NCBI RefSeq assembly: GCF_014205055.1
Contig: NZ_JACHMS010000001.1
Location: 7,902,501-7,966,500 of the forward strand
DNA length: 64,000 nt
Reading direction: 5' to 3'
DNA from: Streptomyces luteogriseus
GTDB lineage: Bacteria; Actinomycetota; Actinomycetes; Streptomycetales; Streptomycetaceae
Position numbers and translations under genes: made by a program. Below the pieces are notes generated by a model. The model searched no databases, was not told the DNA's origin, and saw only the letters and a list, made by a program, of their open reading frames with translations. The first letter of the stretch is position 1; the number at the start of each line of letters is the position of its first letter. Below, one piece after another: positions 1 through 8,700 of the stretch.

Positions 1-450
1 GACCAGCCCGAGCACTTCGCCACCGCTCTCCTCGCCGAGATCCCGCCCGACGGCGGTCACATCCGGCTTCTCAACTGCGGCCATCCGCCGCCGCTGATCG
101 CGCACCGCGGGAAGGTCCGGGTCCTGGACCCCACCGTCCCCTCTCCGCCCCTCAACCTCGCGTCGCTCATCGGTGACCGCTACTGGGTCGACAGCGTCGC
201 CTTCTCCCCGGGGGACCAGCTGCTGTTCTACACGGACGGCGTATCGGAGACCCGGGATCACGCCGGCCGGTTCTTTCCGCTGCCGGACTGGATGCGGCTG
301 CAGGACCTGGAACAGCCCCGCGAGCTGCTCGGCGCGCTGCACCGGGATCTGCTCCGGCACAGCGGCGGAAGGCTCGACGACGACATCGCGGCCCTCGCGC
401 TGAGGTGCTCCGACGTGGAGGAAAGGGGAGTCGCCGACGTGGAGGGCTGA
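1..450 (+). CDS. PP2C-family SpoIIE-type protein phosphatase, C-terminal part (5' end outside window)
   Basis: The frame is open from base 1 and ends at TGA 448-450, giving 149 residues of a protein that began upstream. The visible part is the second half of a SpoIIE/RsbU-type PP2C domain: LNCGHPPPL (residues 24-32), LLFYTDGVSETRD (74-86) with the metal-binding Asp, and the closing GGRLDDDIAALAL. Such phosphatases dephosphorylate STAS anti-anti-sigma proteins in partner-switching circuits. It closely resembles the C-terminal half of the phosphatase at 33481-34722, so the two are probably paralogues. The sensor part cannot be seen. Family assignment is secure; the target is unknown. Confidence 0.85.
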   Translation, partial: DQPEHFATALLAEIPPDGGHIRLLNCGHPPPLIAHRGKVRVLDPTVPSPPLNLASLIGDRYWVDSVAFSPGDQLLFYTDGVSETRDHAGRFFPLPDWMRLQDLEQPRELLGALHRDLLRHSGGRLDDDIAALALRCSDVEERGVADVEG

Positions 451-513
451 GGGCGGTGTTGGTTCCGCCGCCCGAATCCGGTGCTGCCCGCCCTCCTCAC
501 GTGCTGCCGACGC

Positions 514-927
514 TCACCCCCCCCTGCCCGCTCCGGCCCCCACCCCGGGCGACCTGCCACCCAGCCCCGGGATCAGTACCGCCGCCACCGCCAGGTGCAT
601 CAGCGCGAGGGAGATCCGGGTGCCGGCGTCCATGCCGTCGCCGAGGAGCGGCAGGAAGGACACGGCCAGTACGGCGCCGGCCGCCCCGGTCCAGATGGCG
701 CGGGCGCGCCGTACCCCGAACCGCTCGAGGGCGGCCAGGAGTCCCCAGCCGGAGAGCGACGCGAGCAGTGCGACAACCGCCACGGGCGCGGCGCCGATGT
801 CGAGCGTCTGCTCGCCATCGGCGATCCGCAGCCGGTGCCCCAGCAGTGGGTCCGCGGCCAGCCACACCAGGACGGGGGCCAGGACGGCCAGGGCCGTAAC
901 CCTCAGGCGCCTTCTCCGCGCGCTCAC
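514..927 (-). CDS. DUF6069-type small integral membrane protein
   Basis: A 137-residue protein with a basic start (MSARRRRLR) and about four hydrophobic segments near residues 10-27, 45-64, 78-97 and 104-123, followed by a Gly-rich tail. This fold pattern matches the DUF6069 membrane proteins of actinomycetes, whose function is unknown. Its ATG overlaps the stop of the TetR gene by four bases (ATGA), so the two are translationally coupled and the protein is the likely regulated output of that regulator. A second DUF6069 protein lies at 16553-17011. The overlapping alternative frame 497-934 is Arg-rich and lacks membrane segments, so I rejected it. Confidence 0.7.
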   Translation of the reverse strand: MSARRRRLRVTALAVLAPVLVWLAADPLLGHRLRIADGEQTLDIGAAPVAVVALLASLSGWGLLAALERFGVRRARAIWTGAAGAVLAVSFLPLLGDGMDAGTRISLALMHLAVAAVLIPGLGGRSPGVGAGAGRGG

Positions 928-1535
928 TTGGCACGCCCCGAGAGCGCCCCGTACAGGAAGACCTCCACCAGTTCCTGCGGGGTCAGGTCGGGCTCGTCCT
1001 CCGTACGCGGCTGGGTGAAGAGCAGCCCGATGAAGAGGGCCGCGATCTGCTCCGGCGGTCGGCGCAGGGCGGCCTTGTCGGGCTCCAGCAGCTCCGTGAG
1101 GGCCGCACGGATACGGGTCGTCGACTCGTTGCGCCCCGCGCCGCGCACCGTGCCGGGGTGCTTGCCGCCGCCGTGCCCCAGCGAGCCGATGATCGCGCCA
1201 AGCCGGTCCATGTGCGCCTGCAGCGCCTCGGCCGCCTCCGCGAGCCGGTCGGGCAGCGGCTGGGACACGTCGATCGCGTCCAGCTCGCGGATCGCGTGCT
1301 CAGGGGAGAGCGCCTCCGCAATACAGGCTTGCAGCAGCTCGTCCTTGTCGGCGAAGACGCGGAAGATCGTGCCCTCGCCGATGCCCGCGGCGCGGGCGAT
1401 CTTGGCGGTCGTCACGGCGGAGCCGTACTCCGTGATCAGCGGGATAGCGGTCCGGATGATCATCTCGCGGCGCTGCTCCGGCGACATGCCGGGGGCGCGG
1501 CGGCGAGTGGTCTGGTTCTCCTGAGATGCTGTCAT
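924..1535 (-). CDS. TetR/AcrR family transcriptional regulator
   Basis: 203 residues. The N-terminal helix-turn-helix spans about residues 17-63 (MSPEQRREMIIRTA, then TTAKIARAAGIGEGTIFRVF), typical of TetR repressors; the C-terminal two thirds is the variable ligand and dimer domain. I chose the ATG at 1535 because the frame upstream is Arg-rich and noncoding, and because a pair of perfect palindromes begins 14 bases upstream of it, the expected place for an autoregulated promoter. The downstream DUF6069 membrane gene overlaps it by four bases. Ligand unknown. Confidence 0.88.
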   Translation of the reverse strand: MTASQENQTTRRRAPGMSPEQRREMIIRTAIPLITEYGSAVTTAKIARAAGIGEGTIFRVFADKDELLQACIAEALSPEHAIRELDAIDVSQPLPDRLAEAAEALQAHMDRLGAIIGSLGHGGGKHPGTVRGAGRNESTTRIRAALTELLEPDKAALRRPPEQIAALFIGLLFTQPRTEDEPDLTPQELVEVFLYGALSGRAK

Positions 1536-1548
1536 GACCCGAGAGTAT

Positions 1549-1587
1549 GAGTGAGTACTCACTCCGTCAATGAGTGAGTACTCACTC
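1549..1587. promoter_or_regulatory. Tandem perfect palindromes, probable TetR operator
   Basis: GAGTGAGTACTCACTC, a perfect 16-bp palindrome, occurs at 1549-1564 and again at 1572-1587, 23 bp apart start to start, so both lie on nearly the same helical face. They sit just upstream of the TetR start at 1535. The arrangement suggests two cooperative dimers controlling the TetR-DUF6069 unit. Binding by this regulator is inferred from position and symmetry. Confidence 0.75.
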
Positions 1588-1827
1588 CGATCAATGGGAT
1601 CCCTTCGCCCGAGGGGCGTGAGAGGGAGCGGCCGGCCCGGCCGGGCCGGCCGTTTCGCCGGTCCGGGCGCGGCGCCGGGCACTGTGCGACTCCGCTGAAA
1701 CGCCCGCCCATAGCAGGCGGAGCGCGTTGGTGCTGTCTGTCGCCGAAGCCGGCTCACCGAACGGCGCCGCCCACCCCGGTCGCGCCCGGTCCCGGACGGT
1801 CGCCGGGCGTCGCCGACTCCTGCCCCG

Positions 1828-2946
1828 TCAGCCGTACATCGCCACGCGGTACAGAGCCGCAAGCGCGTCATCGATGGGATGGGGCCGCGGCCTGCCGGAG
1901 GCGTCGAGCCTGTTCCACCGCTGCATGTTCACCGCGACGGACATCTGGCGCCTGCCGTCGGCACGGGTCATTGCCAGCGCTCCACCGCCCCAGACCGTGC
2001 CGCCATGGCCCCAGAAGATGCCCTGGCCGGGGCCCTCCATCGGGTGCAGGCCGAGGCCGTAATCGATGATCCTTCCCTCCTGGGAGACGACCGGGACGGT
2101 GCGTTGCATCTGGGCCAGCGACGACGGGCCGACGATCTCCCCGGACAGCAGCATGCCGAAGAACCGGTTGAGGTCCGTGACGGTCGATATGAGTGAGGCG
2201 GACGGCCCCACCCATGACATGTCGTAGACGCTGTAGTCGCGTGGCGGGTCGATCATGCCGAACCACGCTTCGTAGAGGCGTGAGTGCGGCCCTTCGACGT
2301 GCGGTCCGGTGGGGAGTTCGGTGTCCCGAAGCCCGGCGCGCTCGATGACGTTCCGGGTGATGCATCGCTCGGCGGTCGTGCCGGTCACCTGTTCCAGGAG
2401 TTGGACGAGGAGCAGGTAGTTGGTGTTGGAGTACACCCCCGGAGAACCGCCCGGGGTGCCGACGGCGGGTGCGGTGACGCCCATCTCGATCAGTTCGACG
2501 GGGTCGAACCGTGTGAACCGGTGATCGTCCAGGCTCTCGGGCCCCGTGTCCGCGAGGGCGGGGAACGCCTTGAGGGAGGGGTAGGCGTAGGGGAGGTACT
2601 CGGCGAGGCCGCTGGTGTGGTTGATCAGCATCCGGACCGTGATCGCGTCACCGCGCGCTCCGGGAACCAGCTTCGGAAGGTACCGGCCGATCGGTGCGTC
2701 GAGACCGATCCGACCGCTCTCGACCTGCTGCAGCACCGCGGCGGCGGTGAAGGTTTTGGTGATGCTGCCGACGCGGTGGCGCATGTCGGCGGTGACGGGG
2801 CGGCCGGTGGCGGCATCGGCGACCCCGGCGGCGCCGCGCCAGACCTGGTCGCTGTCCCGTACCTCGGCGAACAGTCCCGGCATCCCGGCGCGGTGGACGT
2901 TCTCGATGGCCGCGTCCAGTGCCGCGCAATCCAGTGGGTTCGTCAC
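1828..2946 (-). CDS. Serine hydrolase of the class C beta-lactamase / PBP4* family
   Basis: 372 residues in the beta-lactamase-related serine hydrolase family (esterases, D-Ala-D-Ala peptidases, lactamase-like enzymes). Visible motifs are the SxxK nucleophile SITK at residues 61-64, the YSN motif in GVYSNTNY, and the C-terminal GHGG loop corresponding to the KTG/HxG box. No signal peptide is seen, so it is probably cytoplasmic. The GTG start at 2946 is supported by AAAGGAG upstream. It is divergent from the TetR gene at 3111, with a perfect inverted repeat between them, so that TetR protein probably regulates it. Substrate unknown; the name does not imply antibiotic resistance. Confidence 0.85.
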   Translation of the reverse strand: MTNPLDCAALDAAIENVHRAGMPGLFAEVRDSDQVWRGAAGVADAATGRPVTADMRHRVGSITKTFTAAAVLQQVESGRIGLDAPIGRYLPKLVPGARGDAITVRMLINHTSGLAEYLPYAYPSLKAFPALADTGPESLDDHRFTRFDPVELIEMGVTAPAVGTPGGSPGVYSNTNYLLLVQLLEQVTGTTAERCITRNVIERAGLRDTELPTGPHVEGPHSRLYEAWFGMIDPPRDYSVYDMSWVGPSASLISTVTDLNRFFGMLLSGEIVGPSSLAQMQRTVPVVSQEGRIIDYGLGLHPMEGPGQGIFWGHGGTVWGGGALAMTRADGRRQMSVAVNMQRWNRLDASGRPRPHPIDDALAALYRVAMYG

Positions 2947-3048
2947 GACATGCTCCTTTCGTGTTGCCCGGGGGTGTATCGGTCACCTGACCGGACAACG
3001 GGGCACGAATGGCATGCCGGCTCGCCCGGCACGTCCATGTCCTCATTA

Positions 3049-3065
3049 TGCACGCGGTGCGTGCA
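3049..3065. promoter_or_regulatory. Inverted repeat in divergent promoter, probable TetR operator
   Basis: TGCACGC-GGT-GCGTGCA is a perfect 7+7 inverted repeat in the 164-bp gap between the serine hydrolase and the TetR gene. A third TGCAC half-site follows at 3074-3078. Symmetry and place suggest the binding site of the TetR protein encoded from 3111. Confidence 0.6.
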
Positions 3066-3110
3066 GCGCCAGGTGCACCGATAGGATGAGGTTTCGGCGA
3101 GAGGAGCGGG

Positions 3111-3770
3111 ATGGCGGGTCGAAGGCGCTGGTCAACCGAGGAGATCCTGGACGCGGCGGCGGAACTGCTGCGCACGAGCGACGCGGATTCGTTCAGCGTG
3201 CGCAAGCTGGCGACGACCCTCGGCACCGATTCCTCCAGCCTCTACCGGCATTTCCGCAGCAAGACCGAACTGCTGCGCGCGGTCGCCGACCGGATTCTTC
3301 TGGCCGCTATGGACGGCCACCGTTTTGAGGGCGACTGGAAGCAGCGCATCACGTCACTGGCCCTGCACCTGAGGGAAGCCTTCGGACGGCAGCCCCAGCT
3401 CGCCACCGTCTGGGGACGCTACGCGTCAAGCGGTACGGGCTCCCGGCTGGTCATGGAAGAGGTGCTGCAGGCCCTGCGCGCGTCGGGACTGCCCGACGAG
3501 GAGATCCCGGCGCGCTACCACCGGCTCGCCGTCCTCATCGCCGCGCTGATCGCCTCCGAGGCCGGGGTCAGCACCGTCACCGCCGCGGAACGCGAGCAGG
3601 GCATGGAGCTGTTCCGGGTGGCGGTCCTGGGCGCCGACCCGGAACGCTTCCCCGCCCTGGCCCACTTCGCCCGCGATGTCCGTCCCCTCGGGGCGGATCG
3701 TCATGTGGCGTTCGAGGAGATCCTCGCCGCCCACCTCGCCCACATCGAGGCCGCGATCCGCCCGGGCTAG
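3111..3770 (+). CDS. TetR family regulator with TetR_C (tetracycline-repressor-like) C-terminal domain
   Basis: 219 residues. The N-terminal HTH is clear: WSTEEILDAAAELL, then FSVRKLATTLGTDSSSLYRHFRSKTELL (residues about 8-58). The longer C-terminal part resembles the TetR_C class, which senses small molecules. The ATG has a strong GAGGAG ribosome site eight bases upstream. It is divergent from the serine hydrolase gene, with a dyad operator between them; the simplest model is repression of both genes, released by a ligand that the hydrolase acts on. Ligand unknown. Confidence 0.88.
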   Translation: MAGRRRWSTEEILDAAAELLRTSDADSFSVRKLATTLGTDSSSLYRHFRSKTELLRAVADRILLAAMDGHRFEGDWKQRITSLALHLREAFGRQPQLATVWGRYASSGTGSRLVMEEVLQALRASGLPDEEIPARYHRLAVLIAALIASEAGVSTVTAAEREQGMELFRVAVLGADPERFPALAHFARDVRPLGADRHVAFEEILAAHLAHIEAAIRPG

Positions 3771-3895
3771 GTCGTGTTCTGGGAAGCGGGTGACTCGTGG
3801 GCAGCGAGTTCCTCGGCCATTCCATGCAGCGCAGGCGGGCCGGGGAGAACGTACCGCTACGGAAGGTGCAACCCCAGTGACTCCGCCCGGCACCC

Positions 3896-4258
3896 GTGCC
3901 AGGGCAGAGGAAGGGCACGCCGAGCGCGTGGGCCCTGGCGGCAGCGGCGCGTGCGACCACGCTGTGTTACTCGACCGCCGAGGCTGCCACGCCCAGTCCG
4001 GCCCACGCCGACTTCTCCGGTCAGCGCGCCAACTGGTCCGGCGATGACGGCTGGTGGGAGAGCTGGATCGCGGACGAAGACTCCTCCTGGGCCAACCACG
4101 GGATCTCCGGGCCCGGTATCAAGGACCACGTCAAGGTCTACTCCAGCGCAGGTCAGGGCGGGCAGACGACGATCTGCCTCACCCCGGGCCAGGAGGTCGG
4201 CCACAATGGCGTGGCCAACGACCGGGGCGACTCCCACACGTGGGCGATGAGCTGCTGA
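3896..4258 (+). CDS. Small putative exported protein of unknown function (start uncertain)
   Basis: About 120 residues from GTG 3896, the only start after an in-frame stop at 3878. The N-terminal 40 residues are Ala-rich with an AxA-like region (AEAATPSPAHA) that could be a signal peptide, although the usual basic-hydrophobic pattern is poor. The remainder is rich in Trp, Asp and Gly (NWSGDDGWWESWIADEDSSW) and ends in Cys, with another Cys in TICLTPG; the two could form a disulfide. It recalls small secreted Streptomyces proteins. I do not recognise the family. The weak signal sequence could also mean a decayed 5' end. Confidence 0.45.
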   Translation: MPGQRKGTPSAWALAAAARATTLCYSTAEAATPSPAHADFSGQRANWSGDDGWWESWIADEDSSWANHGISGPGIKDHVKVYSSAGQGGQTTICLTPGQEVGHNGVANDRGDSHTWAMSC

Positions 4259-4341
4259 CGCTCGGCACACGCTCGAAGCCCGCGTCCGGCACCCGCCGGG
4301 CAGGGGCCTCGAGCTTCGTCGGGGACCGGATCCGCGCAGGG

Positions 4342-4635
4342 TCAGCGGTGCTTGACGCCCGACTGCGCGCCCGGGGCGAGCGTCGGTTCCGTGACGGGGA
4401 CGTCGCCGAGAGCCTGGTCCACCGCTGCCGGCAGGTCCTCGGAGAGTTCCACGGGCGAGGCCGCGGCATTGCTGCGGACCTGCTCGGGGCGGGAGGCGCC
4501 GGTGATCGCGGAGGCGACCTCGCCGCGACGCAGGACCCAGGCGAGCGCCAGGGTCGCCATGCTCATCCCGGCCTCCTCGGTGAGGGGGACGAGGCGCTGG
4601 ACCGCTTCGAGGGCCGCGTCGCCGTAGACGAGGGC
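4342..4635 (-). pseudogene. C-terminal remnant of an aldo/keto reductase
   Basis: Read leftward from about 4635, the frame gives about 95 residues matching only the end of an aldo/keto reductase: ALEAVQRLVPLTEEAGM, then SMATLALAWVLRRGEVASAITGASRPEQV, the usual NADPH-binding C-terminal part. Family members have about 310-330 residues, so the catalytic Tyr/Lys/His region is absent. Upstream the same frame becomes Arg/Pro-rich shadow of the regulator gene ending at 4638, which places the break at about 4635. No start or ribosome site is visible. This is a deletion remnant. Confidence 0.65.
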
Positions 4636-4637
4636 TC

Positions 4638-5024
4638 CTACGGGGCGACCGGTTTCCTGACACGGTCGGACTCGTCCTGGACGAGCAGGGAGAGCAGGGA
4701 GGCCACCGAGAGACCGGCCTCGGCCGGGTGGCGCAGCACCTTGTCCGGCTCGATGCGGTAGTTGTTCGTGCGCCCGTCCCGGGTGTGGGAGAGGTAACCG
4801 TCCTGCTCCAGATCGGAGATGATCCGCGAGACGGCGCGTTCCGTCAGCCGGCAATGGGCGGCGATGTCGCGGATGCGGGCGCTCGGGTTGTCCGCGATGG
4901 CTGCCAGTACGCGCGCGTGGCTGGTGATGAACGTCCATCCGCTGTGGGACTCGGGCACTCCTACCATGTCGAGCATTTTAGGGGGCAGCATTGCCGGAAC
5001 GCAGATACGTGACATACTTTTCAT
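4638..5024 (-). CDS. Winged-helix (MarR-like) transcriptional regulator, possibly with altered C-terminus
   Basis: 128 residues from ATG 5024; ATG starts at 4979 and 4970 are equally possible and none has a clear ribosome site. The core is a winged helix: GWTFITSHARVLAAIADNPS, then ARIRDIAAHCRLTERAVSRI, then the wing DGYLSHTRDGRTNNYRI and HPAEAG. This is a familiar actinobacterial family of about 115 residues. The last residues (SDRVRKPVAP) abut the aldo/keto reductase remnant and may come from the deletion junction. It is divergent from the STAS gene at 5075. Confidence 0.7.
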   Translation of the reverse strand: MKSMSRICVPAMLPPKMLDMVGVPESHSGWTFITSHARVLAAIADNPSARIRDIAAHCRLTERAVSRIISDLEQDGYLSHTRDGRTNNYRIEPDKVLRHPAEAGLSVASLLSLLVQDESDRVRKPVAP

Positions 5025-5074
5025 GCAACTGATGACGTGTTCCCGTCGGGGAAAGCCACATAAGGAGCCCGAAG

Positions 5075-5479
5075 GTGCCCTGGGACGAGGCCGGTGCGCC
5101 GGCGCTCACGCGCGACACCGGCGTCGAGATGCTGCCGGAGCGGGCCACCGCCCACGCCCCCGAAGGGGCAGCGGTGGTGCAGTACGCATGGCTCGGGGCC
5201 TGGGTCGTCGCCGCCCGCGGCGCCTACGACATGGACTCGATCCCGCCATTGTCGGACGCCCTGAGGGGCGCGGTCAGGGAGCACCCGAAGGTGGTGCTGG
5301 ACGCCTCCGGCATCACCTTCGCGGACTCGACGCTGCTCAATCTGCTGATCCTCACCCACCGGACGGGCACCCTGCGCGTGGTCGCGCCGTCACCTCAGCT
5401 CCAGCGGCTCTGCGAGATCACCGGGGTCGACGGCATCCTGGAGATGCGCGCCTCGCTGGATGACGCCGCCGTGTCCTGA
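5075..5479 (+). CDS. STAS-domain anti-sigma factor antagonist
   Basis: 134 residues; the GTG start has AAGGAG upstream at 5062-5067. The STAS fold is visible over residues about 38-130: VVAARGAYDMDSIPPLSDAL, VVLDASGITFADSTLLNLLI, and the last strand and helix LRVVAPSPQLQRLCEITGV. In FADST the serine is the conserved phosphorylation site of SpoIIAA/RsbV proteins. In partner switching, the unphosphorylated antagonist frees a sigma factor from its anti-sigma kinase, and SpoIIE-type phosphatases reactivate it. It sits next to a hybrid histidine kinase and a PP2C gene, which are candidate partners. Confidence 0.85.
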   Translation: MPWDEAGAPALTRDTGVEMLPERATAHAPEGAAVVQYAWLGAWVVAARGAYDMDSIPPLSDALRGAVREHPKVVLDASGITFADSTLLNLLILTHRTGTLRVVAPSPQLQRLCEITGVDGILEMRASLDDAAVS

Positions 5480-5765
5480 GTCGCCCTCCGCGTGGCAAGG
5501 GTGGGGAAGCCGCTTCCCGGTGCACCGGGACGGCGTCCCGGGCTGCGGGAAACGGCTGGTGACGCGGCGCCGCTGTTCGGCCGAGGCCGGCGGCTCCTGC
5601 TTTGTTCGGGGCTTGAAACGTGGGTTAACCTGCGGCGTATTTCCACACCACATCCACATCTGTGAACGTGGAAAACGCATGCACGACAACCGGGCCGCAC
5701 ATCGGCCCGGGGGGTTCCGAGTCCTCGGTTCTCGAGGGCTCTTGGGGAGCGGAACGAGGGTGCGC

Positions 5766-8700
5766 ATGACCAGCGACAGCACTGGGGTCGTCGATGCGGT
5801 GCCGGGCGACCAGGAGTTGCGGCGGCTGCTGGCCGGCCTGACAGCCGTACGCGACGGGGACTTCGGTACCCGGCTGCCGGACGACGCGGACGGCCTCATG
5901 GGCGACATCGCCAAGGTCTTCAACGGCATGGTCGACCAGCTGTCCGTGTTCACCTCCGAAGTCACCCGGGTCGCCCGCGAGGTCGGTACCGAGGGAACGC
6001 TCGGCGGGCAGGCGGAGGTGCCGGGCGTCTCGGGCACCTGGGCCGACCTGACCGACTCGGTCAACGCCATGGCGGGCAATCTGACCACCCAGGTCCGCGA
6101 CATCGCCCAGGTGGCCACGGCGGTGGCCAAGGGCGACCTCTCGCAGAAGATCGACGTGCCCGCCCGCGGCGAGATCCTCCAGCTGAAGGAGACCGTCAAC
6201 ACGATGGTCGACCAGCTGTCCGCCTTCGCCGACGAGGTCACCCGCGTCGCCCGCGAGGTCGGCAGTGAGGGACGGCTCGGAGGCCAGGCACAGGTGCCGG
6301 GCGTGGCCGGCGTCTGGCGCGATCTGACCGACTCCGTGAACCACATGGCCGGCAACCTCACCAGCCAGGTCCGTTCCATCGCCCAGGTGACCACGGCGGT
6401 CGCGGAGGGCGACCTCTCGCAGAAGATCACCGTGGACGCGCGCGGGGAGATCCTGGAGCTGAAGAGCACCATCAACACGATGGTCGACCAGCTGTCGGCG
6501 TTCGCCGACGAGGTCACCCGGGTCGCCCGCGAGGTCGGCACCGAGGGCCGCCTCGGCGGCCAGGCGGACGTCAAGGGTGTCAAGGGCACCTGGCGCGATC
6601 TCACCGACTCCGTGAACTTCATGGCCGGCAACCTCACCGGCCAGGTGCGCAACATCGCGCTGGTGGCCACGGCGGTGGCCAAGGGCGACCTCTCGCAGAA
6701 GATCACCGTGGACGCGCGCGGGGAGATCCTGGAGCTGAAGAGCACCATCAACACGATGGTCGACCAGCTGTCGGCGTTCGCCGACGAGGTCACCCGGGTC
6801 GCCCGCGAGGTCGGCACCGAGGGCCGCCTCGGTGGACAGGCCCAGGTGCGCGGGGTGTCGGGCACCTGGAAGGACCTCACCGACAACGTCAACGTGATGG
6901 CGTCGAACCTCACCGGCCAGGTCCGCTCCATCGCCCAGGTCGCCACCGCCGTGGCGCGCGGCGACCTGTCGCAGCGGATCACGGTCGAGGCCGCCGGCGA
7001 GGTCGCCGCGCTGGCCGAGGTCATCAACACGATGGTCGACACGCTGTCGGCGTTCGCCGACGAGGTCACGCGCGTCGCCCGCGAGGTCGGTACCGAGGGG
7101 CGCCTCGGTGGCCAGGCCCACGTGCCGAACGTCGCCGGCACCTGGAAGGACCTCACCGACAACGTCAACTCCATGGCCAACAACCTCACCGGCCAGGTGC
7201 GCAACATCGCGCTGGTGACGACCGCGGTGGCCAAGGGTGACCTGTCGAAGAAGATCGACGTGGACGCCCGCGGCGAGATCCTCGAACTCAAGACGACGAT
7301 CAACACGATGGTCGACCAGCTGTCGGCGTTCGCCGACGAGGTCACCCGCGTCGCCCGCGAGGTCGGCACCGAGGGACGCCTCGGCGGACAGGCCGAGGTC
7401 GAGGGTGTCTCCGGCACCTGGAAGCGCCTGACGGAGAACGTCAACGAACTGGCGGGCAACCTGACCCGGCAGGTCCGCGCCATCGCCGAGGTCGCGAGCG
7501 CCGTCGCCGAGGGCGACCTGACGCGCTCGATCACCGTGGAGGCGTCCGGCGAGGTCGCCGAGCTCAAGGACAACATCAACTCGATGGTGGAGTCCCTGCG
7601 CGAGACCACCCGGGCCAACCAGGAACAGGACTGGCTCAAGACCAACCTCGCCCGCATCTCGGGCCTGATGCAGGGCCACCGCGACCTGCCCGTCGTCGCC
7701 GAGCTGATCATGGACGAGCTGGTCCCGCTGGTGTCGGCCCAGTACGGGGCCTTCTACCTCGCCGAGGACGGCGACGACGGGCCCGAACTGCGCCTCGTCG
7801 GCTCCTACGGCTACCCCGAGGAGAGCAGCCGGCCCTCCCGTATCGCCTTCGGCCGCACCCTGGTCGGCCAGGCCGCGCGCAGTCGGCGCACCATCGTGGT
7901 GAACGAGCTGCCGGACGGCTACGTCACCATCTCCTCGGGCCTCGGCGAGGTGGTGCCGACCGCGCTGGTGCTGCTGCCCATCGTCGTCGAGGGCCAGGTC
8001 CTCGGTGTCATCGAGCTGGCGTCGGTCACGCCCTTCACCCAGATTCACAGCGACTTCCTCGCCCAGCTGATGGAGACCATCGGCGTCAACGTCAACACCA
8101 TCGTGGCCAACGCCCGCACCGACGAACTGCTCGTCGAGTCGCAGCGCCTCACCGTCGAACTCCAGGCCCGCTCCACCGAGTTGCAAGTGCAGCAGGAGGA
8201 ACTGCAGCGCTCCAACGCGGAACTGGAGGAGAAGGCCTCGCTGCTGGCGGCCCAGAACCGGGACATCGAGGCGAAGAACCTGCAGATCGAGCAGGCCCGC
8301 CAGGAACTGGAGACCCGCGCCCAGCAGCTGTCGCTGGCCTCGAAGTACAAGTCGGAGTTCCTGGCCAACATGAGCCACGAACTGCGCACCCCGCTCAACA
8401 GCCTGCTCATCCTCGCCCAGTTGCTCGCGCAGAACCCGTCCCGCAACCTCACGCCCAAGCAGGTCGAGTACGCGCAGATCATCCACTCCGCCGGTTCCGA
8501 TCTGCTCCAGCTGATCAACGACATCCTCGACCTGTCGAAGGTCGAGGCCGGGAAGATGGACGTCACCCCCGAGCGGGTGACGCTGCGGCAGCTCATCGAG
8601 TACGTCGAGGCCACCTTCCGGCCCATGACGACACAGAAGAGCCTGGACTTCACGGTGACGACCGCCCCCGGCGCGCCCGCGGACGTGCTCACCGACGACT

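Noticed and set aside
497..934. Alternative minus-strand frame overlapping the DUF6069 gene
   Set aside because: Arg/Pro/Gly-rich with no hydrophobic segments; the frame 514-927 gives a proper four-helix membrane protein.
1828..2946. Calling the serine hydrolase a beta-lactamase resistance gene
   Set aside because: It has the shared fold motifs but no signal peptide, and most of this family are esterases or peptidases.
3767..3850. Short minus-strand coding-like stretch after the TetR gene
   Set aside because: About 20 sensible codons with no start and no recognisable family.
5928..7583. Regular repeats considered as a CRISPR or satellite array
   Set aside because: The unit is 276 bp, in frame, with no spacer pattern, and encodes HAMP domains.
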